A stretch of DNA of 64,000 nt from Bacillus infantis NRRL B-14911 (GTDB lineage Bacteria; Bacillota; Bacilli; Bacillales; Cytobacillaceae): positions 203,501 to 267,500 of the forward strand of contig NC_022524.1 of the NCBI RefSeq assembly GCF_000473245.1, read 5' to 3'. The translations under genes were made by a program, and so were the position numbers. The notes below the pieces were generated by a model. The model saw only the letters and a program-made list of their open reading frames with translations, was not told the DNA's origin and ran no database searches. Below are positions 8,452 to 16,886 of this stretch, in pieces; within the stretch, counting starts at the first letter, position 1; the number at the start of each line of letters is the position of its first letter.

Positions 8452-9228
8452 TTGAAAAAGAATCATAACAGCTCGCGTGATCTCATATATGTCCACTTAA
8501 ATGAACAGGAAAATTACGTAATGTCTTACGGCATTGAATTTGAGGAGTTTGCCCGTTCACTGTCAGATGTAATGGCGAATCTCCTGCTGCTGAAGCATGG
8601 ATTTGATGATGGGGAATTTAACCGGCATACGCTCCTGGAGTATGTTCCGTATGAAAAGCTGAATAAGCTGCTTTCTGATGATGTCTACAACTATGGCGAC
8701 TTCTGCTGGATTGATTTTGAAGAACTTGACGGGCTGAACGAGCTGCCGGGCCAGACCATTGCAGAGTTATTGTATCTGGGACATCTCAAGGAGCACCTGA
8801 AAGCGCCATTTTATAACTATCTTGGCAACCGCTTTGTGTATCTGGCCCATGATGACGGCTGGTATAACAAAACCTATTACCGGGACATGGCTGATTTTTA
8901 CCGCCTGCTGAGCCAGCTGATCCCTGAAAAGCTGAGCGAAATCAAGCCGGAAAAATCACTTCTTGGCCTGCGGAAGAAAGGTTCATTCCCGCCGGTGCCG
9001 CAAGAAGCCATTTCCTACATGAAAGACATGATGAGGGAAGGCGCCGTCATCTCCATCAGACAGACCGATCAAAACCGCGCGCGGATTGAAATCCCCATCT
9101 GGGTGATCGGCGACTTTGCCAATATGGACGACATGTACGAAGAATACGAAAGCATCGCAAAAGAAAAATGTGAAGCCAAGCTTGTGTTTGATAAAAAAAC
9201 ACGGGAATGGAAGCTGTATGCGAGATGA
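8452..9228 (+). CDS. Conserved hypothetical protein
   Basis: A 258-residue soluble acidic protein that I do not recognise. I start at TTG 8452, which has CGGAGG eight bases upstream and encodes MKKNHNSSRD; the open frame continues 36 codons upstream with no good site. There is no signal peptide, membrane segment or clear catalytic motif. Visible landmarks are a central aromatic-rich region (FYNYLGNRFVYLAHDDGWY) and a C-terminal alpha/beta-looking region. It is monocistronic, behind a long leader and followed by a strong terminator, then by the 52-bp repeat array. Confidence 0.8.
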   Translation: MKKNHNSSRDLIYVHLNEQENYVMSYGIEFEEFARSLSDVMANLLLLKHGFDDGEFNRHTLLEYVPYEKLNKLLSDDVYNYGDFCWIDFEELDGLNELPGQTIAELLYLGHLKEHLKAPFYNYLGNRFVYLAHDDGWYNKTYYRDMADFYRLLSQLIPEKLSEIKPEKSLLGLRKKGSFPPVPQEAISYMKDMMREGAVISIRQTDQNRARIEIPIWVIGDFANMDDMYEEYESIAKEKCEAKLVFDKKTREWKLYAR

Positions 9229-9230
9229 GG

Positions 9231-9261
9231 AAAGCCCGGCAGACGTGCCGGGCTTTTTTTT
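9231..9261 (+). terminator. Terminator of the 8452 gene
   Basis: AAAGCCCGGC, loop AGACGT, GCCGGGCTTT then a T run. Confidence 0.9.
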
Positions 9262-9320
9262 GAGGGGACGATGGGGTGCTGGTGAGTGTGGGTGTGGCCT
9301 TCTGGAAAGTATTTGAAGAA

Positions 9321-9892
9321 TAGAGGGTGTTAGTGATCGTGACTAAAGCCGTTTAAAGGAGATTTTGAAGAACAGAGGGTGTTAGTGGGCACGACTAGAG
9401 CCGTCTAGAAGAGATTTTGCTAAACAGAGGGTGTTAGTGGTCGCGACTAGAGCCGTCTAAGAGGGATTCTGAGGAACAGAGGGTGTTAGTGATAGAGACT
9501 AGAGCCGTCTAGAAGAGATTTTGCTAAACAGAGGGTGTTAGTGGTCGCGACTAAAGCCGTCTAAGAGAAATTTTGCTAAACAGAGGGTGTTAGTGGTAGC
9601 GACTAAAGCCGTCTAAGAGAGATTTTGCTAAACAGAGGGTGTTAGTGGTAGCGACTAAAGCCGTCTAAGAGAGATTTTGCTAAACAGAGGGTGTTAGTGG
9701 TAGCGACTAAAGCCGTCTAAGAGAGATTTTGTTAAACAGAGGGTGTTAGTGGTCGCGACTAAAGCCGTCTAAGAGAGATTTTGCTAAACAGAGGGTGCCA
9801 GTGAGAACAACTAGGACCCTCTAAAAGAGTTTTTTCCAATCAGAGGATGCCAGTGGATCCGTTGCAAGCATCTGAACCCCAAATCCCCTCTG
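9321..9892. repeat. Array of eleven 52-bp tandem repeats
   Basis: Units begin with CAGAGGGTGTTAGTG (the first with T for C, the last with CAGAGGATGCCAGTG) at 9321, 9373, 9425, 9477, 9529, 9581, 9633, 9685, 9737, 9789 and 9841, exactly 52 bases apart with no indels. Units at 9581 and 9633 are identical; the outer units are most divergent. Stops occur in every unit and 52 is not a multiple of three, so it is not coding. Each unit can fold into a stem pairing AGAGGGTGTTAGT with ACTAAAGCCGTCT around a variable 7-base loop. It lies between two convergent genes. Confidence 0.95.
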
Positions 9893-9925
9893 TTATCCAA
9901 AAAGCACCAGCACTCCGCCTCGCCC

Positions 9926-10684
9926 CTAATACCGCAATTTCAAAAGAACATCCCGGACCGCTTTATCCTCCATGATCGTATCTTTATATTTCTGTGTAAT
10001 TTCGGTAAGGGCGACATCATGGTAGAAGAACTCAGCGAAAAACTTCACGAGCGGCCTTGAACGGGTCGTGATGGCATTCCATTTGCCGGCTTCCATGCCG
10101 GCGAACAGCATTTCTTCTTCGTCGATGATGGCAATCCTGCTTCTTTCGAGTGTTTCATGATGCTTGTCCGGAATCAGGACCGAGACGGACGGGAGGCTTG
10201 TTTCGATATTTCCGATAGAGTGGACATGGATACTGACGCCGCTTTCGTGCTTTTCCTCCAGCAGCTCCGCATACTTCTCCAAATCATCGCCCCAGGCAGA
10301 GATGATGATTTTTCTTTCCGCCCTGCCGAGCATTTCCTCCAGCAGGGAGAGGATGGAGTGATTATCCTTCAAGGTCCACACCCGGTCATCCGCGACAGGT
10401 TTTTTGACGGCTGCCTCCCGCAGCTCCTGGACGCTGGTTTCGAAATCTGCTTTCAGCCTGCTGATCACCGATTCAACGGGAAGGGCGGTGTACAAACGCT
10501 TTTTTTCGACCGTCGTTTCAAGGATGATGCCTTTCTCTGCCAGGCGGTGAAGCACCTCATACACCTTCGAGCGGGGAACGGCAGAGAGCTTGACGATTCC
10601 TGTGGCGTCCAGCGGCTGGTCCGCTGAAATAAGCGCCTGATAAATTTGGCTTTCATATTGGGTAAACCCGAATTGCTGCAGCAT
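9926..10684 (-). CDS. TrmB-family transcriptional regulator
   Basis: A 252-residue protein with an N-terminal winged helix (LQQFGFTQYESQIYQAL, then RSKVYEVLHRLAEKG) typical of TrmB, a short coiled linker near residues 80-95, and a C-terminal effector-like domain containing RKIIISAWGDDLEKY. TrmB regulators, best known from archaeal sugar metabolism, also occur beside efflux genes in Bacilli. It is divergent from an MFS gene with a perfect palindrome between them, so it probably controls that transporter and perhaps itself. Ligand unknown. Confidence 0.85.
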   Translation of the reverse strand: MLQQFGFTQYESQIYQALISADQPLDATGIVKLSAVPRSKVYEVLHRLAEKGIILETTVEKKRLYTALPVESVISRLKADFETSVQELREAAVKKPVADDRVWTLKDNHSILSLLEEMLGRAERKIIISAWGDDLEKYAELLEEKHESGVSIHVHSIGNIETSLPSVSVLIPDKHHETLERSRIAIIDEEEMLFAGMEAGKWNAITTRSRPLVKFFAEFFYHDVALTEITQKYKDTIMEDKAVRDVLLKLRY

Positions 10685-10760
10685 AGACAGAACTCCTGAG
10701 TCAGTTTTTTCTTAATAATATCATATCTTTTCCGCTAAATCGCACTGGGAAAATTAACAC

Positions 10761-10802
10761 TTGCACCTATCCCTATAAAAAGTTACCATTGTGGTGGTAA
10801 CT
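10761..10802 (+). promoter_or_regulatory. MFS promoter with perfect palindromic operator
   Basis: AGTTACCA-TTGTGG-TGGTAACT (10781-10802) is a perfect 8-bp inverted repeat. It overlaps a candidate -10 TACCAT (10784-10789) placed 17 bp after TTGCAC (10761-10766). This is the expected arrangement for repression by the divergent TrmB-type regulator. Confidence 0.65.
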
Positions 10803-10820
10803 AATTGAGAGGTGTATAAA

Positions 10821-11996
10821 ATGGATAAACGTGTGTATCTTTTGACGATCGTTTCCTTTGTAGTCGGGATGGTCGAGCTTATAATAGGAGGAATCATTGA
10901 TCTGGTTGCGGCCGATCTTCATGTCAGCATCGGCAAAGCCGGCCTTTTGATCAGTGTGTTTTCGATTGTATATGCTGTCGCGGCACCGATTCTGCTGACA
11001 GCAACCGGGGGAGTGGAAAGGAAAAAACTGACGCTCATAGCCTTGCTCGTTTTCCTTGCAGGAAATATCCTGGCTTTCCTGAGCCCGAGTTATAGTATTC
11101 TTTTTCTGGCAAGGGTTATATCAGCGGCAAGCGGATCTTTGCTTGTTGTGCTGTGCATCACGATCGCATCGAATATAGTGCAGGAAAAATATCGCGCACG
11201 GGCGATCGGCATCGTGTTTATGGGCGTAAGTGCTTCACTTGTTCTTGGCATTCCGGCCGGGCTTATGCTTGGCAATGAATTTGGCTGGAGGGCACCATTC
11301 CTGATGATTGCTGTCCTGACATGCCTGTCGATAGCAGGGGTGTACTTTTTCATGGACCGGATTGAACCGAAAGCTGCCATATCCATCAGGCAGATGTTCG
11401 CTGCCCTGAAGAACAGGAAAATTTTATTCGCCCAACTGGCCTCGTTCCTCTTTTTAGCAGGGCACCTGACACTTTATGGATATCTGACTCCATTCTTAAA
11501 GACCGTCCTGGGAATGGACGAAAACTGGGTCAGCATCATGTATCTGCTGTTCGGTATTGCCGCGGTGGCCGGCGGCGGTGCAGGCGGGTATCTAGCCGAC
11601 CGCTTCGGTACAAAACCGACAATCTTAGCCATTATCGTGCTGTTTGCGGCTGCACTGTTTTCAATTCCGCATACTGCCTTTTCCCTGCCGCTGTTCATTG
11701 CGGTCATGATTATCTGGAGCATGCTGAGCTGGGCCATCACACCGGCATTGCAGAGCTATTTGATAGAGTCTTCACCGGAAACATCGGATATCCAGCAAAG
11801 CCTTAATAACTCAGCCCTGCACTTTGGGATTGCCTTTGGGTCTCTGATCGGGGGAATTGTAATTGAACAGGCTTCGGTCGAGTGGAACGCTTCGGCAGGG
11901 GGAGTCTTCATCCTCTTCGCGCTTGGCGCTGCCGCTGTCTCGATGGCAGGATTGAAGAGCAGGCGGCCGGCAAGAAGCAGCAGCCCGACCGTCTAG
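10821..11996 (+). CDS. MFS transporter, drug/sugar efflux type
   Basis: A 391-residue major facilitator with twelve predicted membrane segments in two halves. The loop 2-3 region (TGGVERKKLT) and its repeat in the second half (GGYLADRFGTKPT) match motif A, and the segment 5 region has the GIPAGLMLGNEFGWRAPF motif C typical of drug:proton antiporters and the AraJ/arabinose-efflux group. Start ATG 10821 follows GAGAGGTG. Substrate unknown; control by the divergent TrmB-like protein is inferred. Confidence 0.9.
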   Translation: MDKRVYLLTIVSFVVGMVELIIGGIIDLVAADLHVSIGKAGLLISVFSIVYAVAAPILLTATGGVERKKLTLIALLVFLAGNILAFLSPSYSILFLARVISAASGSLLVVLCITIASNIVQEKYRARAIGIVFMGVSASLVLGIPAGLMLGNEFGWRAPFLMIAVLTCLSIAGVYFFMDRIEPKAAISIRQMFAALKNRKILFAQLASFLFLAGHLTLYGYLTPFLKTVLGMDENWVSIMYLLFGIAAVAGGGAGGYLADRFGTKPTILAIIVLFAAALFSIPHTAFSLPLFIAVMIIWSMLSWAITPALQSYLIESSPETSDIQQSLNNSALHFGIAFGSLIGGIVIEQASVEWNASAGGVFILFALGAAAVSMAGLKSRRPARSSSPTV

Positions 11997-11997
11997 C

Positions 11998-12038
11998 AAA
12001 AAGGGCCCGCCCGGTCTTCTTCCGGACGGCCCTTTTTC
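11998..12038 (+). terminator. Terminator of the MFS gene
   Basis: AAAAAGGGCC and GGCCCTTTTT flank a GC-rich inner stem (CCGG...CCGG), with a T run. Confidence 0.85.
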
Positions 12039-12063
12039 TGCTAGTTTTAAAGAAGAAATAGTG

Positions 12064-12069
12064 TATAAT
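12064..12069 (+). promoter_or_regulatory. -10 element of the B12 cluster promoter
   Basis: TATAAT about 30 bases before the riboswitch; the matching -35 (TAGTTT near 12042) is weak. Confidence 0.5.
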
Positions 12070-12097
12070 GGCGATAGCGGAAAATTTCATACATATG

Positions 12098-12264
12098 CAG
12101 AAACAGGTGTTTTTCTTTGAAAGACTTAAAAGGGAAGTTGGTGCAAATTCCAACGCGGTCCCGCCACTGTAAATGGGAGCAAGCTGCAGAAGCCACTGTA
12201 CGGGATGTATGGGAAGGGGCAGCGAGCATTGACCATGAGCCAGGAGACCTGCCTGATTCTTATG
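12098..12264 (+). ncRNA. Cobalamin riboswitch
   Basis: Contains the B12 aptamer signatures in order: ACAGGTG (5' part of P1/P2), AAAAGGGAAGTTGGTGCAAA, the conserved B12-box-like GCGGTCCCGCCACTGTAA, and the closing GAGCCAGGAGACCTGCC. A terminator hairpin follows at 12343-12377, so adenosylcobalamin probably stops transcription of the downstream B12 import and salvage cluster. Confidence 0.95.
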
Positions 12265-12342
12265 CACCCATAAACCTACGAGGATAGGGAGGTGTACGGC
12301 AGCCTTTTGGAATCTTTTTTTTTGAATCTGCGCACGCCGTGC

Positions 12343-12377
12343 AAAGCATCTCCATGTTTATTGGGGATGCTTTTTTT
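12343..12377 (+). terminator. Riboswitch expression-platform terminator
   Basis: AAAGCATCTCC and GGGGATGCTTT with a T run, between the aptamer and btuF. Confidence 0.85.
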
Positions 12378-12462
12378 GGTTCCAAAGGATGCTGGTCCCG
12401 TTTTGGGCATAAGACCTTTGCAGCATGAATTTTGCGACATTTATTCTACAGGGGGATTTACC

Positions 12463-13434
12463 ATGAAAAAGCTTTATTCATTATTATTCAGCATGCTTTT
12501 GGCTGCTGGTGTTCTGTCAGGCTGCGGCGATTCAGCGGCAGAGCCTGAAAAGGACAATGGCAGCAGCACTGAACAGACAGAGACTGAAACAGAAAAAGCA
12601 GAATTTCCTGTTACAATCACAGATGCCGCCGGTGAAGAAGTTGTCATTGAAGAAAAGCCGGAGAAGATTGTTTCTCTGATTCCAAGCAACACGGAAACAG
12701 CGTTTGCACTTGGTCTGGGAGAAGAAGTGGTTGGGGTATCTGATTTTGATAATTATCCAGAAGAAACAGCAGATAAAGAAAAGATCGGCGGAATGGAGTT
12801 CAATGTTGAAAAAATCATCTCCCTTGCTCCAGACCTGGTTCTTGCACACGCTTCAAGCGCACATAATTCAACTGCAGGATTGCAGCAGCTGAAAGATTCA
12901 GGAATCGCTGTGCTGGTTGTCAATGATGCCCAGAGCTTTGAACAGGTATATGAGTCGATCGAGATGATCGGTACCGCTTCAGGTGCAAAGGAAGAAGCAG
13001 AAGAAGTGATTGCCGGCATGAAAGAGAAGATAGAGGCAATCAAAGAAAAAGCTGCTGGCGTAACAGAAAAGAAGAAAGTGTTTGTAGAGGTGTCTCCAGC
13101 GCCGGAGATTTATTCGCCTGGGAAAAATACATTCATGGATGAAATGCTTACGATGATTAATGCAGAGAATATTGTAAAAGAAGAAGGGTGGCCAAAGGTA
13201 GATCCTGAAGCCATCATCAAGGAAAATCCGGACGTGATCATTTCCACTTCCGGCTACCGCAATGAAGATGCTGTGGCAGAGGTGCTCGCCCGTGAAGGCT
13301 GGCAGGATGTAAATGCCGTTAAAAACAAGCAGGTGTTCAGTGTGGATTCAGATACAGTAAGCCGCTCCGGCCCAAGGCTTGCTGAAGGAGTAGAGGAATT
13401 TGCCAAAGCTGTCTATCCGGACGTATTTAAGTAA
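12463..13434 (+). CDS. btuF: Cobalamin ABC transporter substrate-binding lipoprotein
   Basis: A 323-residue lipoprotein: signal peptide with lipobox LSGC (cysteine near residue 22), an acidic linker, then a class III helical-backbone binding protein. IVSLIPSNTETAFALGLGEEVVGV and KIISLAPDLVLA are typical of BtuF/FhuD-type proteins. It captures corrinoids outside the cell for BtuC and the BtuD domain. Start ATG 12463 follows AGGGGG by seven bases; the frame is open upstream through the terminator but that part is leader. First gene after the cobalamin riboswitch. Confidence 0.92.
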   Translation: MKKLYSLLFSMLLAAGVLSGCGDSAAEPEKDNGSSTEQTETETEKAEFPVTITDAAGEEVVIEEKPEKIVSLIPSNTETAFALGLGEEVVGVSDFDNYPEETADKEKIGGMEFNVEKIISLAPDLVLAHASSAHNSTAGLQQLKDSGIAVLVVNDAQSFEQVYESIEMIGTASGAKEEAEEVIAGMKEKIEAIKEKAAGVTEKKKVFVEVSPAPEIYSPGKNTFMDEMLTMINAENIVKEEGWPKVDPEAIIKENPDVIISTSGYRNEDAVAEVLAREGWQDVNAVKNKQVFSVDSDTVSRSGPRLAEGVEEFAKAVYPDVFK

Positions 13435-14461
13435 GAATAAGCTGTCAGCCTATGTGCTTGCAGCCGCTTTCCTTGTCCTGTGCATGCTGGTGGGGATTTC
13501 AATCGGTACAGTCTCTGTGCCGATTCCTTCTATCATTAATATAGTTGGGTCTAAGCTTCTGCCGATTCAGCTTGATGCTTCAGTTGACCCGATGCACAGC
13601 AATATTGTGATGAATATCCGCCTGCCCAGGGTCATTCTTGCCGGACTTGTAGGAGCTTCCCTCGCCATTGCGGGGGCAGCCTTCCAGGGCCTCTTGCGGA
13701 ATCCGCTTGCAGATCCTTATACACTGGGGGTTTCATCCGGTGCGTCTGTCGGTGCAGTGCTGGTGCTTTTTTTTCAAATATCAATCCCGTTTGCCGGCCT
13801 CTTTACACTGCCTATTCTCAGCATGGTTTTCTCATTCCTGACTATATTCGCCGTGCTGTTTTTTGCAAGAAGAATTGACAGGGCCATGAAGGTGGAAACT
13901 ATCATTTTAACAGGTATCATTGTCAGTTCTTTTCTTGGTGCGCTCATTTCGCTCATGATTGCCCTGACTGGAGAAGAGCTCAGGCAGATCATCGGCTGGA
14001 TCATGGGAAGCGTTTCAATGAGGGGATGGGCTTATATACGCATCATCCTGCCGTTTTTCATTATAGGAAGCCTTCTGTTGATGATGAATGCGAAAGAGCT
14101 GAATGCCATGTCATTTGGAGAAGAGCGTGCACAGCATCTGGGCGTAAATGTGCAAAGAAGAAAAATGATGGTTCTTGTGGCTGGTTCCATTTTAACAGGC
14201 GCAGCCGTCGCGGTGTCAGGCACCATCGGCTTTGTCGGCCTCGTCATCCCGCATCTGACAAGGCGGCTGTGGGGGCCAGACCATATCCACCTGCTGCCTT
14301 TGTCGATGCTGACCGGCGCAGGCTTCCTGATTCTTGCCGACCTGGTCGCGCGGACGGTCATCTCGCCAACAGAGCTGCCGATCGGCGTCATTACGAGCAT
14401 CATCGGAGCGCCTGTGTTTGCACTCATTTTGCTGAAAAGAAGAAATAGGAGGGCTGTCTGA
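13400..14461 (+). CDS. btuC: Cobalamin ABC transporter permease
   Basis: A 353-residue FecCD/BtuC permease with about ten membrane segments. Family signatures are RLPRVILAGLVGASLAIAGA near residue 75 and GLRNPLADPYTLGVSSGA-like text just after it (GLLRNPLADP), plus the C-terminal GTIGFVGLVIPHL coupling helix that contacts the ATPase. I use TTG 13400 because AAGGAG lies nine bases upstream; this makes a 35-base overlap with btuF, implying translational coupling. Works with BtuF and the next gene. Confidence 0.92.
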   Translation: MPKLSIRTYLSKNKLSAYVLAAAFLVLCMLVGISIGTVSVPIPSIINIVGSKLLPIQLDASVDPMHSNIVMNIRLPRVILAGLVGASLAIAGAAFQGLLRNPLADPYTLGVSSGASVGAVLVLFFQISIPFAGLFTLPILSMVFSFLTIFAVLFFARRIDRAMKVETIILTGIIVSSFLGALISLMIALTGEELRQIIGWIMGSVSMRGWAYIRIILPFFIIGSLLLMMNAKELNAMSFGEERAQHLGVNVQRRKMMVLVAGSILTGAAVAVSGTIGFVGLVIPHLTRRLWGPDHIHLLPLSMLTGAGFLILADLVARTVISPTELPIGVITSIIGAPVFALILLKRRNRRAV

Positions 14462-15924
14462 TGCTGAGCATACAAGGATTGACCGGCGGCTACGCAGACG
14501 AAAGCATTATTAAAGAGGTCAGTTTTTCAGTGAAAAAAGGGGAGCTGTTCGGCATCCTGGGCCCAAATGGAAGCGGAAAGACAACTCTCTTAAAAATGCT
14601 GAGCGGCATCCTCTCCTATAAGAGCGGGAGCATTTCTGTCAAAGGCAGGCCTTTGACGGAGTTCTCTGTGAAAGAGCTGGCAAAGGTCATTGCGGTGCTG
14701 CCGCAGCATTCATCACAGTCTTTTTCTTATACAGTCAAAGAAACGGTTTCTTTAGGCAGGTATGCCCATCAGAAGGGGTGGTTCCAGACCTGGTCTGAAG
14801 AGGATGAAAAGACCGTCCAGCGCGTGATGGAACAGACGCGGGTCGCAGGATTCAAGGACCATTATATCCATGAGCTTTCCGGCGGGGAGAGGCAGAGGGT
14901 ATTCCTTGCCCAGGCCCTTGCCCAGGAACCTGAGATCCTGCTCCTGGATGAGCCGACCAACCATCTGGATCTATCATTCCAGAAAGAGCTGCTTGACCTG
15001 CTGCGTATATGGGCGAAGGAATGCGGGATGACCGTTATTTCCATTTTCCATGATCTGAATCTTGCGGCGCTGTATTGCGACAGGCTGCTTTTGATGGAGA
15101 ACGGGAAGGTTGTCGCGGCAGATGTCCCGAATGAAGTGCTCCATGAGGACCGGATCCGCACAGTCTATCAGACGGATATTATGAAGCATGCACATCCTGC
15201 CGTCCCTGCCCCGCAGATGGCAATTCTGCCAGGGGACCTGACTGCTGAACCGGCCATTATCGGCGAAAAAGATGTCCAGGTGTATGAAGACCATGTGCTT
15301 GTAAATTCTCCTTTCCCGCTCCGTACGATGTCATCGGGGGTGGCAGGAGCCGGGGTAGGCTGGCACAGGCTGTTTGTTAACCGCCAGGTGCCGAACACTT
15401 ATGACTGCAGTGACCACCGGGCAGAAATGAAAGAATATTTGCGGGAAAAGGGCTATGAGCCAGGCGAGACGGTCGGCATGATGACAGCCGTCCAGGTGGC
15501 CGACGCTGCCTACAGGCTCTATGAATCCGACGGTTTTTCTCTCCTTGCAGTTGTCACCGCGGGAACAGGGAATGCTGTAGACGCTTCCCAAAGCGGCCTG
15601 CACAGCTTTGAGTTTTCCCCAGGCACGATCAACACATGGATCTTCATCAACGGAAATCTTACAGAAGAAGCGTTCATTCAAAGCATCATGACAGCCACGG
15701 AAACAAAGGTGAAGGTGCTTCATGACCATGGTGTTGAGGATAAGGTGTCAGGCACTCTGGCAACAGGCACTAGCACAGACAGCATCCTGATTGCTGCGGC
15801 CCAATCAGGGAAAAGGCTGGAGTTTGCAGGAACGATTACACCGCTTGGCAAGCTGATCAGCAAAGCCGTATATGACTGTACAGCTGAAGCGCTCCACAAA
15901 TACCGGAAGAGGGTGTCATCATGA
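14461..15924 (+). CDS. Fusion: cobalamin ABC ATPase (BtuD) with adenosylcobinamide amidohydrolase (CbiZ)
   Basis: A 487-residue two-domain protein. Residues 1 to about 245 are an ABC ATPase: Walker A GPNGSGKTT (near 36), signature LSGGERQR (near 140), Walker B LLLDEPTNHLDL and the H-loop IFHDLNLAALY. Residues from about 270 on are CbiZ: NSPFPLRTMSSGVAGAG, HRLFVNRQVPNTYDC, VTAGTGNAVDAS. CbiZ removes the aminopropanol side chain of adenosylcobinamide to give adenosylcobyric acid, the archaeal-type salvage route that allows remodelling of corrinoids with the wrong lower ligand. Fusion to the importer ATPase couples uptake and processing genetically. It overlaps cbiB by ATGA. Confidence 0.93.
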   Translation: MLSIQGLTGGYADESIIKEVSFSVKKGELFGILGPNGSGKTTLLKMLSGILSYKSGSISVKGRPLTEFSVKELAKVIAVLPQHSSQSFSYTVKETVSLGRYAHQKGWFQTWSEEDEKTVQRVMEQTRVAGFKDHYIHELSGGERQRVFLAQALAQEPEILLLDEPTNHLDLSFQKELLDLLRIWAKECGMTVISIFHDLNLAALYCDRLLLMENGKVVAADVPNEVLHEDRIRTVYQTDIMKHAHPAVPAPQMAILPGDLTAEPAIIGEKDVQVYEDHVLVNSPFPLRTMSSGVAGAGVGWHRLFVNRQVPNTYDCSDHRAEMKEYLREKGYEPGETVGMMTAVQVADAAYRLYESDGFSLLAVVTAGTGNAVDASQSGLHSFEFSPGTINTWIFINGNLTEEAFIQSIMTATETKVKVLHDHGVEDKVSGTLATGTSTDSILIAAAQSGKRLEFAGTITPLGKLISKAVYDCTAEALHKYRKRVSS

Positions 15925-16886
15925 TGGTTTATCATCTGGCTGCCCTTACCCTTGCGTTTCTGCTGGATCTGCTTATTGGAGATCCACCTAAATGGCCCCA
16001 TCCAGTCCGGTGGATCGGGTCATTTATTCTATTTTTGGATAAAAAATGGAACCGGGGCGGCAGGCGGAAGCTGAAAGGGGCCATCATGGTCCTGGCTGTC
16101 CTTGGTACTGTATTCCTTGCTGCAAGTGCCATCACATACTCCGGCTATTACATCCATCCGCTGGCAGGAATCATAATCGAAGCCATCCTCATTTCCACCA
16201 CCATCGCGCAAAAAAGCCTGAAGGAAGCGGCGCTTGAGGTCTATGGTCCGCTTCATAGAGACAACATGCCCGAAGCACGCCTGAAGCTATCCTATATAGT
16301 CGGCCGTGATACAGAAAAGCTGGAGGAGCCGGACATTGTAAGAGGAACAGTAGAAACGGTTGCAGAAAATACGAGTGACGGGATCACTGCTCCTCTATTT
16401 TGGGCGCTCATCGGCGGAGCACCTCTGGCTCTCTTATATCGTGCAGCCAATACTTGCGACTCTATGGCAGGCTATAAGAACGAAAAGTATCTTGCGTTTG
16501 GCTGGGCCTCTGCCCGGCTCGATGATCTGCTGAACTTTATCCCGGCCCGGCTGACCGGCCTCCTGATGCTGCTCGGAAAAAAGCCCGAGCATACCAGCTT
16601 TAAGAAAGCATGGAACATTCTCATCAGGGACAGCAGGAAGCACCCGAGCCCGAACAGCGGCTGGGGAGAAGCGGCAGCTGCTGCCTTGATGGGTGTGCAG
16701 CTCGGGGGCATCAATTACTATAAAGGGATCGTCTCTGACAGGGCAAGAATGGGCGACCCTGTCGCTGTCCTGGAAAAAGGCCATATATTGTCGGTTATTG
16801 AGATTATGAATAGGACGTCTTTATTATTTCTATTATTCTTATGGCTGGGGGGAATGCTCTTTGAATTGGCCGTCACATGGATCTAA
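15921..16886 (+). CDS. cbiB: Adenosylcobinamide-phosphate synthase CbiB
   Basis: A 321-residue membrane enzyme joining adenosylcobyric acid and (R)-1-amino-2-propanol phosphate (or the free amine). Family motifs visible: DLLIGDPPKWPHPVRWIG at the N terminus, AENTSDGITAPLFWA near residue 150, RAANTCDSMAGYKNEKY, and the conserved HPSPNSGWGEAAAAALMGVQLGG near residue 240 (split here for brevity). It takes the cobyric acid made by the CbiZ domain and the aminopropanol phosphate made by CobD, whose genes flank it. Confidence 0.95.
   Translation: MMVYHLAALTLAFLLDLLIGDPPKWPHPVRWIGSFILFLDKKWNRGGRRKLKGAIMVLAVLGTVFLAASAITYSGYYIHPLAGIIIEAILISTTIAQKSLKEAALEVYGPLHRDNMPEARLKLSYIVGRDTEKLEEPDIVRGTVETVAENTSDGITAPLFWALIGGAPLALLYRAANTCDSMAGYKNEKYLAFGWASARLDDLLNFIPARLTGLLMLLGKKPEHTSFKKAWNILIRDSRKHPSPNSGWGEAAAAALMGVQLGGINYYKGIVSDRARMGDPVAVLEKGHILSVIEIMNRTSLLFLLFLWLGGMLFELAVTWI

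Noticed and set aside
9321..9892. CRISPR array
   Set aside because: The whole 52-base unit is conserved, including the would-be spacers; there are no unique spacers and no cas genes nearby.
12292..12462. N-terminal extension of btuF
   Set aside because: It would cover the riboswitch terminator and destroy the lipoprotein signal peptide; ATG 12463 has its own strong site.
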